From Fluviispira vulneris (GTDB taxonomy: Bacteria; Bdellovibrionota_B; Oligoflexia; Silvanigrellales; Silvanigrellaceae): 64,000 nucleotides of DNA. The notes under the pieces were generated by a model. The model worked only from the letters and a program-made list of their open reading frames with translations. It did not search any database and was not told the DNA's origin. Positions within the stretch are counted from its first letter, which is position 1. Every line of letters begins with the position of its first letter. The stretch is from positions 186,001-250,000 of the forward strand of contig NZ_JACRSE010000005.1 in assembly GCF_014281055.1 (NCBI RefSeq), written 5' to 3'. A program made the translations under genes and the position numbers. Of the stretch, positions 47,500 to 57,607 are shown piece after piece.

Positions 47500-48723
47500 T
47501 TGCAAGATAACAATCAATCCTATTTTAATAAGACATTTTTTATTTTAAGCCTCGGATATTTAATCGATTATTTTGATCTCACTCTTTTTGCCGTCATTCG
47601 GAACAGCGCACTTTCAGCAATAGGTGTGAGTGAAGCGGATATGCTTTCCACAAGTTTGCTAATGTTCAATTTACAAGCTCTTGGCTGTGTAATTGGAGGT
47701 GTTATTTTTGGTATTTGGGGAGATAAATATGGCAGAATATCAGCAGTTCGTGCTGGTATATTATTATACTCAATTGCCAATTTAGCCAATATTTTCGTAA
47801 CTAATGTGCCTGCTTTTGGCTTAATGCGCTTTTTAGCAGGCGTAGGACTCGCAGCTGAATTAGCGGCATCGATCACTTTATTAAGTGAAATTTATTCCAA
47901 AGAAAAAAGAGGTATTGCGTCTGGAATTTTATATTCCTTTGGAATACTTGGTGGAATACTTGCTACATTTGTAGGGAGTCATTTACATTGGCAGCAGGTT
48001 TTTTTAATTGGTGGAATTTCAGGGATTATTCTTTTATGCTTAAGATTTGCTTTTGTAGACTCGAAAATATTTATAGATTTAACAAAAAATAAAGAAACAC
48101 CTAGAGGTAGTCTTAAATTAATGTTTTTGAAGAAGGAAAGCTTTAAAAAACTTGTATGTCTCACATTAGGAGTTTTCCCATTTTGGTTTGTTGCTTTTAC
48201 TGTAAATTTCTCACCTGAAATTGCTAAACGCTCTCTTTATCCTTTCACACCCAGTCAATCTATCTCTCTTGCATTCTTTTTTGTTGGCAGTTTAATCGGC
48301 GCACTCTTTTTCCCATTTCTAAGCAAATTTTTTAAAAGTCGAAAAAAATCTATTTTTATAGCTCTTTTTCTGATGCTGAGCGCATTTTCAACCTTTGCTT
48401 TGCCGAATTTTATGCAATTAGAAATCTTTTATAGCGTACTTTTTATTGGTGGTTTCACCAATGGCTACCTTGGCATTTATTTGCTTTTTTGTGCAGAAGT
48501 TTTTGGCACGAATCAGAGAGTCACTGCAACATCTCTCATTTCGAATATTTCAAGAGGTTCGCTAATATTAAGCAATTTGCTGGTGCCATTTGTTGCTACA
48601 TTTTTTTATAAAATGGGAACAGGAGTTGCTCTTTGCGCAGCTTTTTTCTTTCTTCTTGGAATAATCCCCATTTTTGTTATTAAAGATACGTTTAATAAAA
48701 ATATAAACTTTATCGAGAAATAA
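47500..48723 (+). CDS. MFS transporter, metabolite/proton symporter-like
   Basis: A 407-residue inner-membrane protein with 12 predicted helices. The loop 2-3 signature IWGDKYGRISAVRAG is clear, and the LMRFLAGVGLAAELAAS helix 4 with the following EIYSKEKRGIASG loop recalls the proline/shikimate-type symporter group. The start is a TTG at 47500 with AGAGGA seven bases upstream; no ATG nearby fits as well. Convergent with ctpA, 1 base apart. Confidence 0.85.
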   Translation: MQDNNQSYFNKTFFILSLGYLIDYFDLTLFAVIRNSALSAIGVSEADMLSTSLLMFNLQALGCVIGGVIFGIWGDKYGRISAVRAGILLYSIANLANIFVTNVPAFGLMRFLAGVGLAAELAASITLLSEIYSKEKRGIASGILYSFGILGGILATFVGSHLHWQQVFLIGGISGIILLCLRFAFVDSKIFIDLTKNKETPRGSLKLMFLKKESFKKLVCLTLGVFPFWFVAFTVNFSPEIAKRSLYPFTPSQSISLAFFFVGSLIGALFFPFLSKFFKSRKKSIFIALFLMLSAFSTFALPNFMQLEIFYSVLFIGGFTNGYLGIYLLFCAEVFGTNQRVTATSLISNISRGSLILSNLLVPFVATFFYKMGTGVALCAAFFFLLGIIPIFVIKDTFNKNINFIEK

Positions 48724-48724
48724 G

Positions 48725-50152
48725 TTATTTACCCGTATTTTCCATAGCAAATGCAAACTTTCCCATGCTCTTTAAATACATATATGCACTTTTCACCTGA
48801 TAATCATCACGCAAGGAAAGCGGCCAACGATCGGTATCTTTGTCTTCTTTTTTATTTTGCAGAGCAACTGTGTTTTGATCTTTTGCCTCTATATGTTTAT
48901 CTAAATCAGCTTCTCGCCGCGCTCGACCTATATTGGATTCACTTTGCACTTGCTGAACTTTGCCTAAGATGGATTGTGAAATAAGTGGTATATCGGGTGT
49001 TATTCCCTTTGCTTGAATACTCCGACCTTTCGGTGTGTAATACCGCGCAATTGTCAGTTTCAAAGCGCCACCATTTGGCAAAGGAACTATATTTTGGACG
49101 CTCCCTTTCCCAAAAGTTTGAGTTCCCATAATAATTGCTCTCTCTCTATCTTGTAATGCGCCTGCAACAATTTCACTTGCGCTTGCAGTCCCTTCATTTA
49201 CGAGAACAATCATTGGAAAATACGATAAAGTATTTCTCTTAACTGCATATTCAACATCTTCAGGTTTATTTTGATCTCTTCCAATTGTTGAAACAATTAT
49301 TCCTGAATCTATAAATAAATTAGTTACACGCACAGCTTGATCCAATAGTCCGCCAGGATTGTTTCTGAGATCTAAAATAAGTCCTTTTACTTTTCCGTTA
49401 TTTTTTACTTCAAATTCTTTAATACTTTTTGCAAGTTGCTCAGAAGCATCTTCCTGAAATATTGTTAATTTAGTATAAATATACCCAGAACCTAATTGAT
49501 GCATAACTACGCTATTGCTTCGAATAATTTCACGCTCTAAAGTAACACGTTTCGTAATTATAGTTTTAGATGATTTATCGGGTGTATAATATTCAAGCGT
49601 AATATCTGTCCCAACCGCACCACGCATTTTTGAAAGAGCTTCTTCTATATTTTTAGAATTTACAATAGTGTCATTTACATTGGTGATAAAATCACCTGCA
49701 CGAATTCCTGCTCTCTCTGCAGGTGAGTTATCGATAACTTCAATGACTTCTAATTTTCCACCCGCTGGATTTACCACAACTCCTATTCCACCAAACTTTC
49801 CGCTAGTATCTGTTGAAAAGTCTGAATATTGTTTTTGTGATAAATATGTTGTGTGAGGATCTAAATCCGATGTCATGCCTTTTAAAGCTTTTTCTATTAA
49901 AACATCTGGATTGACTACACTTGGATCCACATAACTTGACTCTAAAAGGTTAAGTGCTTTTGAAAACGCTTCAAGAGCTTGATATTTTTTATTTTCAATT
50001 TCAGCTCTCTCACTTATAACATGTTCATTTGTTACAGGTGGTGGAGTGACTCCCGCAAAAGTGGAATTCGCTAAAATATTTAAATTAAATAGAAAATTTG
50101 GGAAAAATAAAAATATAATTTTATTAATTTTTTTTCTTTTTATTTTTAACAT
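48725..50152 (-). CDS. ctpA: Carboxyl-terminal processing protease (S41)
   Basis: A 475-residue periplasmic protease. It has an N-terminal hydrophobic signal (about 10-30), a PDZ domain (about 105-190, GIGVVVNPAGGKLEVIEV) and the S41 catalytic region with EGTASASEIVAGAL (catalytic Ser) and TFGKGSVQNI (catalytic Lys). These proteases trim C-termini of exported proteins and penicillin-binding-protein related substrates. Start at 50152 has GAGGA eight bases upstream. The tail (residues 415-475) is charged and probably flexible. Confidence 0.95.
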   Translation of the reverse strand: MLKIKRKKINKIIFLFFPNFLFNLNILANSTFAGVTPPPVTNEHVISERAEIENKKYQALEAFSKALNLLESSYVDPSVVNPDVLIEKALKGMTSDLDPHTTYLSQKQYSDFSTDTSGKFGGIGVVVNPAGGKLEVIEVIDNSPAERAGIRAGDFITNVNDTIVNSKNIEEALSKMRGAVGTDITLEYYTPDKSSKTIITKRVTLEREIIRSNSVVMHQLGSGYIYTKLTIFQEDASEQLAKSIKEFEVKNNGKVKGLILDLRNNPGGLLDQAVRVTNLFIDSGIIVSTIGRDQNKPEDVEYAVKRNTLSYFPMIVLVNEGTASASEIVAGALQDRERAIIMGTQTFGKGSVQNIVPLPNGGALKLTIARYYTPKGRSIQAKGITPDIPLISQSILGKVQQVQSESNIGRARREADLDKHIEAKDQNTVALQNKKEDKDTDRWPLSLRDDYQVKSAYMYLKSMGKFAFAMENTGK

Positions 50153-50505
50153 AACGATATTCCTCAATAAAAAAATTGAATATCTTTACAATAGAAGTCA
50201 ATCAATATGATAGGATTAAAAGCAGACTATTGTAAGCATGCAATTAGATCCTAATTGACATCAAATAATAACTTGACTGCATAAATGAGCAAAAAAATAT
50301 TTTCTTGATACCATCCTCATAAAAAAACAAAAATTAATTTGATTTTTTTCTAAATTAGACAATATAAAATTGCATATATTACGTCAATTAATTGACATTG
50401 ATTCCTCATTATTTTTTGGGCACTAATAAGTACATATTTTATTGATACATAGTATAAATTTTTATTACACCAAATTTTAATTTAATTAAAATAATAAAGA
50501 CATTA
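50153..50505. other. AT-rich region upstream of ctpA
   Basis: About 350 bases with long A/T tracts; holds the ctpA promoter. I see no gene or RNA. Confidence 0.45.
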
Positions 50506-50506
50506 A

Positions 50507-50849
50507 GTTGTCGAAGAATTCGGCGATGGTAAATTAAATATCCATGCTAATGAAATTGGCGTCTGTGCAAATTATCCGTCCATTATTCGCTTTATTGAAA
50601 ATTTTTGGAATTATAAATATTTAAGCAATTTGAACGCAGATAATATTGAACTTAAAAAAAATACGCTGTCAATTCCCTTGGACACGGTGGAGGTTTAACC
50701 GGAATTCCTAGGCACCATCACATTTTCTTCTTAGAGATTATTTAAAATACTTTGCTAAAGTATCAGAAAACTCTATAAATGCTCGCTTATTATCGATGCA
50801 TTTATTAATTAAAATTAATATTTACCTTGGTATTATTAATGATGTTTAA
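50507..50849 (+). pseudogene. Gene remnant in three frames
   Basis: Open text in three different frames lies end to end with no start codon: VVEEFGDGKLNIHANEIGV onwards (50507-50698), then LGHGGGLTGIPRHHHIFFL (about 50673-50740), then YLKYFAKVSENSINARLLSM onwards (to about 50849). Base composition is less AT-rich than the flanks. It reads as a decayed coding sequence with frameshifts. I cannot name the original family; the GHGGG motif is suggestive of a hydrolase but too short to rely on. Confidence 0.45.
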
Positions 50850-51242
50850 CAAGTATTTATTGAAGTTAAATACACTAAATATGACTTATTAATAAATTAA
50901 AAAAAATAATTTAAATACCTATAAATAATATTTTTTTATTTAAATAAATTCATTAAAATTTAAATCACAAATGTAAAAAAACCTTCAAAATACCAGAATT
51001 ATATAATAAGGCTCAAATTGAAATCTTGTAGAGATATAAATTATAATAAAAAATTATGCATTAAAAAATTAATTAAAATCATAAAAATATATAAAAATTA
51101 TTTAAACTTATACAATACGAACTAGTTTAAATATACAAATAAATAACGACAAAATATTGACATAAAAAATATAAATATAATTTTATTAATGCTATTTTTT
51201 CTTTTCTAATTAAACAAAATTATTTTTTCAGGAGATTAAAAA
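50850..51242. other. Extremely AT-rich stretch upstream of the lectin gene
   Basis: About 390 bases of very AT-rich sequence with long runs such as poly(A/T) mixes. It probably includes the lectin promoter. Nothing else seen. Confidence 0.45.
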
Positions 51243-51731
51243 ATGTTATTTTCTTTTATTAAAAATACATTAAAACACACAAAGAAGTTAGCTTTTTTAG
51301 GCTTTGCAACCGCTAGCTCTTTACCTGCAATTGCCAATGCGGAGGAATGCTTTTTTATGCAAGATAAAGCAACTGGCCATTATCTTGATGGTAATAATTC
51401 CTCTATTTATACACAAAATTTTAATAATGGAATGTATCAAAGATGGAGTTTAATTCACACGGGTGATGGGAAATCTGTATTTTTAGTAAATAAAGCCACA
51501 GGAAAAGCTCTTGATGGCAATGGAAAAGCTCTTTATCCACATGTCCCGAATGGTGGTGCATATCAAAAGTGGGAATTGGTTTCATCCCGTGATGGTGGAA
51601 ATTTGTTTTATGTAAGACACCAAATTTCAGGGAAAGTTTTAGATAGCAACCATGCCTATAATGCTTATTTATTCGATTACAATGGTGGTGATTTTCAAAT
51701 TTGGAGATTTCACTCAACAAGTTGTAATTGA
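51243..51731 (+). CDS. Secreted beta-trefoil (ricin-B-like) lectin
   Basis: A 162-residue protein. A long signal peptide ends around IANA/EE (residue 33). The mature part has three copies of a roughly 42-residue unit: KATGHYLDGN...YQRWSL, KATGKALDGN...YQKWEL and QISGKVLDSN...FQIWRF, with the QxW motif of ricin-B type beta-trefoils. No catalytic domain. Start at 51243 has AGGAG at 51231. Likely an exported sugar-binding protein, possibly one part of a toxin or an adhesin. It stands among degraded sequence. Confidence 0.8.
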   Translation: MLFSFIKNTLKHTKKLAFLGFATASSLPAIANAEECFFMQDKATGHYLDGNNSSIYTQNFNNGMYQRWSLIHTGDGKSVFLVNKATGKALDGNGKALYPHVPNGGAYQKWELVSSRDGGNLFYVRHQISGKVLDSNHAYNAYLFDYNGGDFQIWRFHSTSCN

Positions 51732-51805
51732 TAACTTTGCTCCTTGATTTAAAATTCAACTCTAAATACAATTATTTTCTAACAACTCACAAAAGGAAAT
51801 GATAT

Positions 51806-52598
51806 ATGACCTGCTCTTCTGGATCAGTGTAGTCTGCAGCGGATAAAACGCTTAAAGCCAAAGAACAAATTGAAAAATATGCTTCAGGCTCAAAATGACA
51901 AGATTCAAGCAATATTTGAGCAAGCAATTGCTCAGCACTTAAAAAATGCCAAAGTTTCGGATGCAAGAGAGATTGATACGATTGCAGAAATTAAAACAGA
52001 ATATATCAGTGAATTTAGCTTGGAGGTCATAGCTGGAGTTGTGACAAGAGCTTTAAAGGCTCTTGAAAAAGCAAAAGATCCTACAGTTAAAACGCCTGCA
52101 ACAGATGAAGACGCCATAGAAGCATATATTGCTGTTGTAAATTCCGTTGCTGAAGCAGCAAAATCATCTGCATCATCTTCGTCTAGTCTTTCCTTCTCCA
52201 TGTGCCGTTTATCTCCAGGATTATTTGCTTTCCTATATGCTGTTTCAACAAATATCAAAGATGAAGATACGTTCGGTACAGAAGCCGTGTGCTCAACGGC
52301 AATTTACTACAGTCTCATGGAAAGTATCGAAGATGTGAAAAATGAAGCAACCTTTCAAGCCTCACTCATAGATGCAAATAATCTTTTAAATATGAAAACT
52401 CTGCAAGCAGGGCTTACAGAAGATTTAAAAAATAAGAAAATTACAATTGAGACTTGGTTGACAAAGGATCAGAGTTATTCAAAAGCAATCAAGCAAATAG
52501 AGGAACGTCTTGCCAATGCTCATTTCAAACCTGAAAACTCTTTAAAAGTCTTGAAAGCAACTATTACTAATAAAATATACTTGCATATATTTATATAA
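51806..52598 (+). pseudogene. Helical unknown gene with broken 5' end
   Basis: The remaining long frame (from 51879 ATG or 51870 TTG to 52598) gives about 240 residues, helical and soluble, with no known family. A better start lies at 51806, with AAAAGG upstream; it runs MTCSSGSV, a TAG stop at 51830-51832, then SAADKTLKAKEQIEKYASGSK, and a 1-base loss in the AAAA run near 51895 would join it to NDKIQAIFEQAI in the main frame. I infer a decayed gene, though the later start could still be used. Confidence 0.45.
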
Positions 52599-52620
52599 TT
52601 CAGACTTCTTAATAATAAAT

Positions 52621-52667
52621 AAAAACCAAGAGCTATTAATTATTTATAAATAGCTCTTGGTTTTTAT
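52621..52667. terminator. Bidirectional terminator between the unknown gene and sdhB
   Basis: AAAAACCAAGAGCTATT (52621-52637) and AATAGCTCTTGGTTTTT (52649-52665) make a 17-bp perfect stem, with A and T runs outside on each side. It can end transcription from both strands. Confidence 0.9.
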
Positions 52668-52728
52668 TTATTATTAACCTTACAGATCGAAAAAATATTT
52701 TTTAAACAACGTTATAAAAACTTGTTAA

Positions 52729-53550
52729 TTAAGCTGGAGATCCTTCACTTGCTCCCCCGCCTGAACGTGGATAACTTTTGCGACCAGAAATCATTGAGCG
52801 CATAAATTCACGATTTAAACGTGCGATATTTTCAAGACTGATATCTTTTGGACATGCACCAGCACAACTGCCCATATTTGTACACGATCCAAAATCTTCT
52901 GCGTCCATTTGGTAAACCATTTTTGCAACGCGCTCAGATCGTTCAGCTTGCCCTTGAGGTAACAAAGTCAATTGAGAAACCTTAGCAGAGACAAACAACA
53001 TAGCCGCTCCGTTACGACAAGCTGCAACACATGCGCCACAGCCTATACACGTTGCGGCATCGAAAGCTAAATCAGCTTTTTCTTTTGCAATTGGCAAAGC
53101 ATTTCCGTCTGGTGCACTTCCAGTATTCACAGAAACATAACCACCCGCTTGTATAATACGATCAAAAGCGGATCTATCGACCACTAAGTCTTTCATAACA
53201 GGAAAAGATTTTGCTCTAAAAGGCTCGATCACAATAGTTTGTCCATCACGATAATGGCGCATATGCAATTGGCAGGCGGTAGTTGATTTTTGTGGTCCAT
53301 GTGGGTTGCCATCAATCACCATTGAGCACGATCCACATATCCCTTCGCGGCAATCATGTTCAAAAGCAACGGGCTCTTCACCTTTTAAAATCAATTTTTG
53401 GTTAAGGATATCAAGCATTTCAAGAAATGACATATCTGGATTGACACCTTCGAGATCATAATCGCAGAGTTTACCTTCTGCATGCTGATCTTTTTGTCTC
53501 CAAACTTTAAGGTGTAAAGTCATATGTTTATTAGAGCTTTTATTTTTCAT
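52729..53550 (-). CDS. sdhB: Succinate dehydrogenase iron-sulfur subunit
   Basis: A 273-residue subunit of respiratory complex II. The [2Fe-2S] ligands are in [15 protein letters not shown] and a single C further on (TACQLH); the [4Fe-4S] and [3Fe-4S] ligands are in [13 protein letters not shown] and [16 protein letters not shown] place the start at 53550 with AGGA nine bases upstream and after the sdhA stop. It is the last gene of the C-A-B operon. The 3' end faces a strong terminator. Confidence 0.95.
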   Translation of the reverse strand: MKNKSSNKHMTLHLKVWRQKDQHAEGKLCDYDLEGVNPDMSFLEMLDILNQKLILKGEEPVAFEHDCREGICGSCSMVIDGNPHGPQKSTTACQLHMRHYRDGQTIVIEPFRAKSFPVMKDLVVDRSAFDRIIQAGGYVSVNTGSAPDGNALPIAKEKADLAFDAATCIGCGACVAACRNGAAMLFVSAKVSQLTLLPQGQAERSERVAKMVYQMDAEDFGSCTNMGSCAGACPKDISLENIARLNREFMRSMISGRKSYPRSGGGASEGSPA

Positions 53551-53569
53551 AAGAAATTGTCCTTCTTGT

Positions 53570-55489
53570 TTACTTATAACTGCGTTGGGTTGGATGACAA
53601 TATTCAAATTCCAATTTTTCAACATGACGCTCAGGTTTTTTACCATCCCCTTTGTATTCCCAAGCAGCTACATGGGCAAAATTCTTATCATCACGCTTTG
53701 CTTCGTTGTCTGGAGTTTGATGTTCTTCTCTAAAATGTCCACCACAGGATTCTTCTCTTGTGAGGGCATCGAGACACATTGTTTCACCAAGTTCTATAAA
53801 GTCGGCAACTCTGCCAGCTTTCTCAAGTTCTTGATTGAGTCCTTCACCGTGACCAGTGATAGCAACATTTTGCCAAAACTCTTCGCGAATTTTTGGAATC
53901 TGTTTAAGTGCTTTTTGTAGGCCTTCTTTATTGCGCGCCATTCCACAATAATCCCACATAATATGCCCCAATTCTTTATGAAATTGATCGACAGTTTTGT
54001 TACCTTTGATTCCAAGTAACTTAGTAGTTCTTGCTTTCGCACTTGCTAAAGCTTCTTTGAAAGCAGGGTGGTCTGTTGTTACTTTAGGAAGGGTGGTCCC
54101 CCCAATATAGTTTGTCAGGGTCGTTGGGATGACAAAATATCCATCCGCAAGACCTTGCATAAGCGCAGATGCTCCTAAGCGATTCGCACCATGGTCAGAA
54201 AAGTTTGCCTCACCAAGGACATGCAAGCCTGGGATAGTCGATTGGAGATTGTAATCCACCCAAAGACCACCCATTGTATAGTGAACTGCAGGGTAAATGC
54301 GCATTGGCGATTTATAAGGATTTTCACCGGCAATTTTCTCGTACATTTGGAAGAGATTTCCATATTTTTCACGGATTTTATCTTCTCCTAAACGTTTAAT
54401 TGCGTCGGCAAAATCCAGATAAACAGCTAGTTTTGATGGACCAACTCCTTGACCATTGTCACATTCGAGCTTAGCTGCACGGGATGCAACATCACGAGGA
54501 ACCAAGTTACCAAAACTTGGGTAACGGCGCTCTAAATAGTAATCTCTTTCATTTTCAGGAATTTGCGCAGGTGGACGGGTGTCGCCTGCCTTTTTTGGTA
54601 TCCAACAACGACCGTCATTGCGCAGAGATTCTGACATAAGAGTCAATTTCGACTGATGATCACCAGAAACTGGAATACAAGTCGGGTGAATTTGGGTGTA
54701 ACAAGGGTTAGCAATCAAAGCGCCTTTTTTGTGCGCTCGCCAAATAGCAGAGGCATTCGAGGCTTTTGCATTGGTCGAAAGATAAAAAACGTTACCATAT
54801 CCACCTGTCGCTAAAACGACAGCATCGGCGTGATGTGTTTCAAATTCACCCGTTGCGAGATTGCGCACAACAATTCCTCGTGCGTGCCCGTCAATGACAA
54901 CAAGTTCAACCATTTCACGGCGTGGATACATGTCGACATTGCCGTCTGAGACCTGTCTCATCATGGCTTGATAAGCACCAATCAACAATTGCTGTCCCGT
55001 TTGACCGCGTGCATAAAATGTACGAGAAACCTGTGTTCCACCAAAAGATCTTGTATCTAAAAGACCACCATATTCACGTGCAAAAGGCACACCAAGTGCA
55101 ACACAGTGGTCAATTATACGCACTGATGTTTCCGCTAAACGATAGACATTTGATTCTCTTGCACGGTAATCTCCACCTTTAATTGTTTCATAAAAGAGGC
55201 GATAAATGGAGTCGCCGTCATTTTTATAGTTTTTAGCTGCATTGATACCACCTTGAGCGGCAATTGAGTGCGCTCGGCGTGGAGAATCATGAATGAAAAA
55301 ACTTTTCACATGATAACCCATTTCACCCAATGATGCTGCTGCCGATGCACCACCCAAACCTGTTCCTACAATTATTATGGAATGTTTTCTACGGTTTGCA
55401 GGATTTACAAGCTTTGAAGAGAAACGATGGTTCGTCCATCTGTCTTCAATTGGACCTGTTGGAGATTTGGAATCGAGGTTGATTGCCAT
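53570..55489 (-). CDS. sdhA: Succinate dehydrogenase flavoprotein subunit
   Basis: A 639-residue FAD-binding subunit. The FAD loop is [20 protein letters not shown]; the covalent-FAD His lies in [11 protein letters not shown]-type sequence ([13 protein letters not shown]); the active-site region [28 protein letters not shown] is shortened here to HPTCIPVSG; and [20 protein letters not shown] is present. Length and motifs match the b558-type (Bacillus/Bdellovibrio-like) enzyme. Start ATG at 55489 has GAGG upstream, 6 bases after sdhC. Confidence 0.96.
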   Translation of the reverse strand: MAINLDSKSPTGPIEDRWTNHRFSSKLVNPANRRKHSIIIVGTGLGGASAAASLGEMGYHVKSFFIHDSPRRAHSIAAQGGINAAKNYKNDGDSIYRLFYETIKGGDYRARESNVYRLAETSVRIIDHCVALGVPFAREYGGLLDTRSFGGTQVSRTFYARGQTGQQLLIGAYQAMMRQVSDGNVDMYPRREMVELVVIDGHARGIVVRNLATGEFETHHADAVVLATGGYGNVFYLSTNAKASNASAIWRAHKKGALIANPCYTQIHPTCIPVSGDHQSKLTLMSESLRNDGRCWIPKKAGDTRPPAQIPENERDYYLERRYPSFGNLVPRDVASRAAKLECDNGQGVGPSKLAVYLDFADAIKRLGEDKIREKYGNLFQMYEKIAGENPYKSPMRIYPAVHYTMGGLWVDYNLQSTIPGLHVLGEANFSDHGANRLGASALMQGLADGYFVIPTTLTNYIGGTTLPKVTTDHPAFKEALASAKARTTKLLGIKGNKTVDQFHKELGHIMWDYCGMARNKEGLQKALKQIPKIREEFWQNVAITGHGEGLNQELEKAGRVADFIELGETMCLDALTREESCGGHFREEHQTPDNEAKRDDKNFAHVAAWEYKGDGKKPERHVEKLEFEYCHPTQRSYK

Positions 55490-55495
55490 TTGATA

Positions 55496-56161
55496 TTACC
55501 TCGCAAAATAGACAAAAAGTGGTTGAGAAATAAAACCAGCAGCAACAACAACTGCATAGGTATAACCGAAAATTTTAAAGAATTTATTATAACGTGGATG
55601 GCTGAGACCGAGCGTTTGAAAAATAGATTGCACACCGTGATAAAGATGTAAGCCAATTAAAATCATAACAAGTGCATAACCTGCAACATAAAGTGGTTCA
55701 TGAAATTTTTCGATCACCAATTTATAAATATCTCTCATTTCAATGCCATTATAAGTAACAAAATATTCTGGACCAAATTTAAAAGTAATAAGGTGCCAAA
55801 TCACAAATGCAAGCGTAGCAGTTCCTGTGTAAATCATGGTTCTCGATGCAATAGAAGCTGATTTTTCACGCATAGGTGCAACGGCATAAAATTTTGGTTT
55901 TGTTCGAGAGTTTCTTACCACTAAAGTCAAACCCGTTACGGCATGAAATAATAAAACAGCCACTAAAAATGCCTCAATCAAATAGATCAATGGATTGGAA
56001 GTGAGTGCATGACTATAATTATTATATGCTTCTGCACCAACAACAATAAGCATATTTCCTATCATATGAACCATGACAAATAACGACCAAACGATAGCAG
56101 TTAATGCCATTAAGTATTTTTTACCAATGGTACTCGTTAAGAAACTAGAATTTGCTGACAT
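55496..56161 (-). CDS. sdhC: Succinate dehydrogenase cytochrome b558 subunit
   Basis: A 221-residue membrane subunit with five predicted helices, which binds haem b and quinone. The single-subunit membrane anchor, the WSLFVMVHMIGNMLI and GLHLYHGVQSIFQTLG segments with conserved His residues, and the C-A-B order mark the b558 family, not the enterobacterial CDAB type. Start has AGGAG upstream. First gene of the operon. Confidence 0.93.
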   Translation of the reverse strand: MSANSSFLTSTIGKKYLMALTAIVWSLFVMVHMIGNMLIVVGAEAYNNYSHALTSNPLIYLIEAFLVAVLLFHAVTGLTLVVRNSRTKPKFYAVAPMREKSASIASRTMIYTGTATLAFVIWHLITFKFGPEYFVTYNGIEMRDIYKLVIEKFHEPLYVAGYALVMILIGLHLYHGVQSIFQTLGLSHPRYNKFFKIFGYTYAVVVAAGFISQPLFVYFAR

Positions 56162-56649
56162 AGAGCAATTCTCCTAATAAATGATCAGAAAAAACAAAAC
56201 CTCTCAATACACAATTGAGCATTCACACTCAACCTGTCAAACGTATAAAGATAATATTCTCATAAGACAAATTGCAAGTTTTGCATGCGGATTACAATTT
56301 GCTTGAAAGATAATACAAATCAATAAAACACATCGGTATTATCAAGCTGCTTCTCAATTTTAACATGCAATACGGATGACATATTTTCTGCTGATTCCTG
56401 ATTGATCTTATCAAATTTTGCCGCACATTTTTTGCCTGTGTTGAGTTTTTGAAATTTGCATGAAATACATTTTTGATTCGCCTTTAGATTAAACGCCAGG
56501 TATAAAATATTTCTTAAATAAAATAAAAAAATTTTATACGTTGTTTTTTCAGTCAGATAAAAACCCAGCTAAGCTAAAAATTTAAAAACTTGATCTTTTA
56601 AAATTTTATTTTAAGATTTTTTAAATATTTAATTCATGTAGGAGGATTT
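56162..56649. other. Intergenic region upstream of sdhC with a small palindrome
   Basis: 488 bases between divergent genes. CTCAAT (56203-56208) and ATTGAG (56214-56219) form a short inverted repeat about 45 bases before sdhC, and a TTGACA lies at 56240-56235 on the minus strand without a clear -10. No RNA gene seen. Confidence 0.4.
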
Positions 56650-56976
56650 ATGAAAATTTTAGTTTCTTTAATTATTTTTGCAGGATTTATTGTGAGTTGT
56701 GGGAAGGATAAGGGCGAAAATGTAGAGTATGCGCAGTGTAAAAAAGAAGATCCAACCAATCAAGTTTGTCAGTTTATTGGAACTATAAATAATATTAAAA
56801 TCGAATTATACCCCTATGATGAATGCGAAAATGATAGACAGTTTTATTTAAAAAATAATATTATAACTCAGAATGAATACAACACACTTGTTAAGTTTAA
56901 TTTTAGACCAATTATAAGCCGCTTAAAGACTCTTTCTACAGTTGTTGACTGCCACCCCAAACCTAAAGAGAATTAA
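56650..56976 (+). CDS. Small lipoprotein, unknown function
   Basis: A 108-residue exported lipoprotein. The signal peptide ends in a lipobox IVSC with Cys17, followed by GKD. The mature part holds four further Cys residues and no family that I recognise. Start has AGGAGG. The end overlaps the LysE-type gene by 4 bases, convergent. Confidence 0.7.
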   Translation: MKILVSLIIFAGFIVSCGKDKGENVEYAQCKKEDPTNQVCQFIGTINNIKIELYPYDECENDRQFYLKNNIITQNEYNTLVKFNFRPIISRLKTLSTVVDCHPKPKEN

Positions 56977-57596
56977 CCCACCTTAGACACAAGCAAGGTC
57001 ACAGCAAAAAAGCACATAACGAGACCGGAAAAGATTGAAATATAGCGAGCTTTGTTTTGTAAAAATCCGGATGCTTTGCGAGCAAGTAAAAGATAAGTTA
57101 ACATTGATAAACACGTAACGATAATTTGAATAATACACAACGTAATAAGTTGAGAAAATGCTTTCTCATCCTGCGTTATAAACTGTGGAATAAGGGCAAC
57201 ATATATAAATAATACTTTTGGGTTCGTGATACAGCATAAAAAGGCTTCACTAAAAAGAGCTTTTTTCGACCGCTCTGCAATTGATTCGGTTAAAGAAAAT
57301 TTTAGATTGCCTTTGCTCATAAAAGACTTAATTCCCAAATAAAATAGATACAAAGCACCGACTATTTTTAGTCCCATAAAAAAATTGGGTGATATTTTTA
57401 AGACACCACCAACACAAAATACAGTGACTGCGGCAAAAAATAAAAGAGCAAAAGCAGTACCTGGAACCGCAAATAAAGCATTATTTAATTTATACTTTAA
57501 GCCATTGTTGATCATGAGGACAACATTTGGCCCTGGTGAATAAGCAAGTGCCAAAACTGTCCAAGTAAACAACAAATAAACATTTAAATTTTCCAT
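56973..57596 (-). CDS. LysE/RhtB-type amino acid exporter
   Basis: A 207-residue inner-membrane protein with six predicted helices and the LysE signature near the start (ALAYSPGPNVVLMINNGLKY) as well as CITNPKVLFIYVALIPQF. It exports amino acids such as homoserine, threonine or lysine. Last gene of a tight six-gene run (11 bases after the AlaX-like gene). In that context it would export the pathway product. Confidence 0.9.
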   Translation of the reverse strand: MENLNVYLLFTWTVLALAYSPGPNVVLMINNGLKYKLNNALFAVPGTAFALLFFAAVTVFCVGGVLKISPNFFMGLKIVGALYLFYLGIKSFMSKGNLKFSLTESIAERSKKALFSEAFLCCITNPKVLFIYVALIPQFITQDEKAFSQLITLCIIQIIVTCLSMLTYLLLARKASGFLQNKARYISIFSGLVMCFFAVTLLVSKVG

Positions 57597-57607
57597 ATAT
57601 TTCCTTA

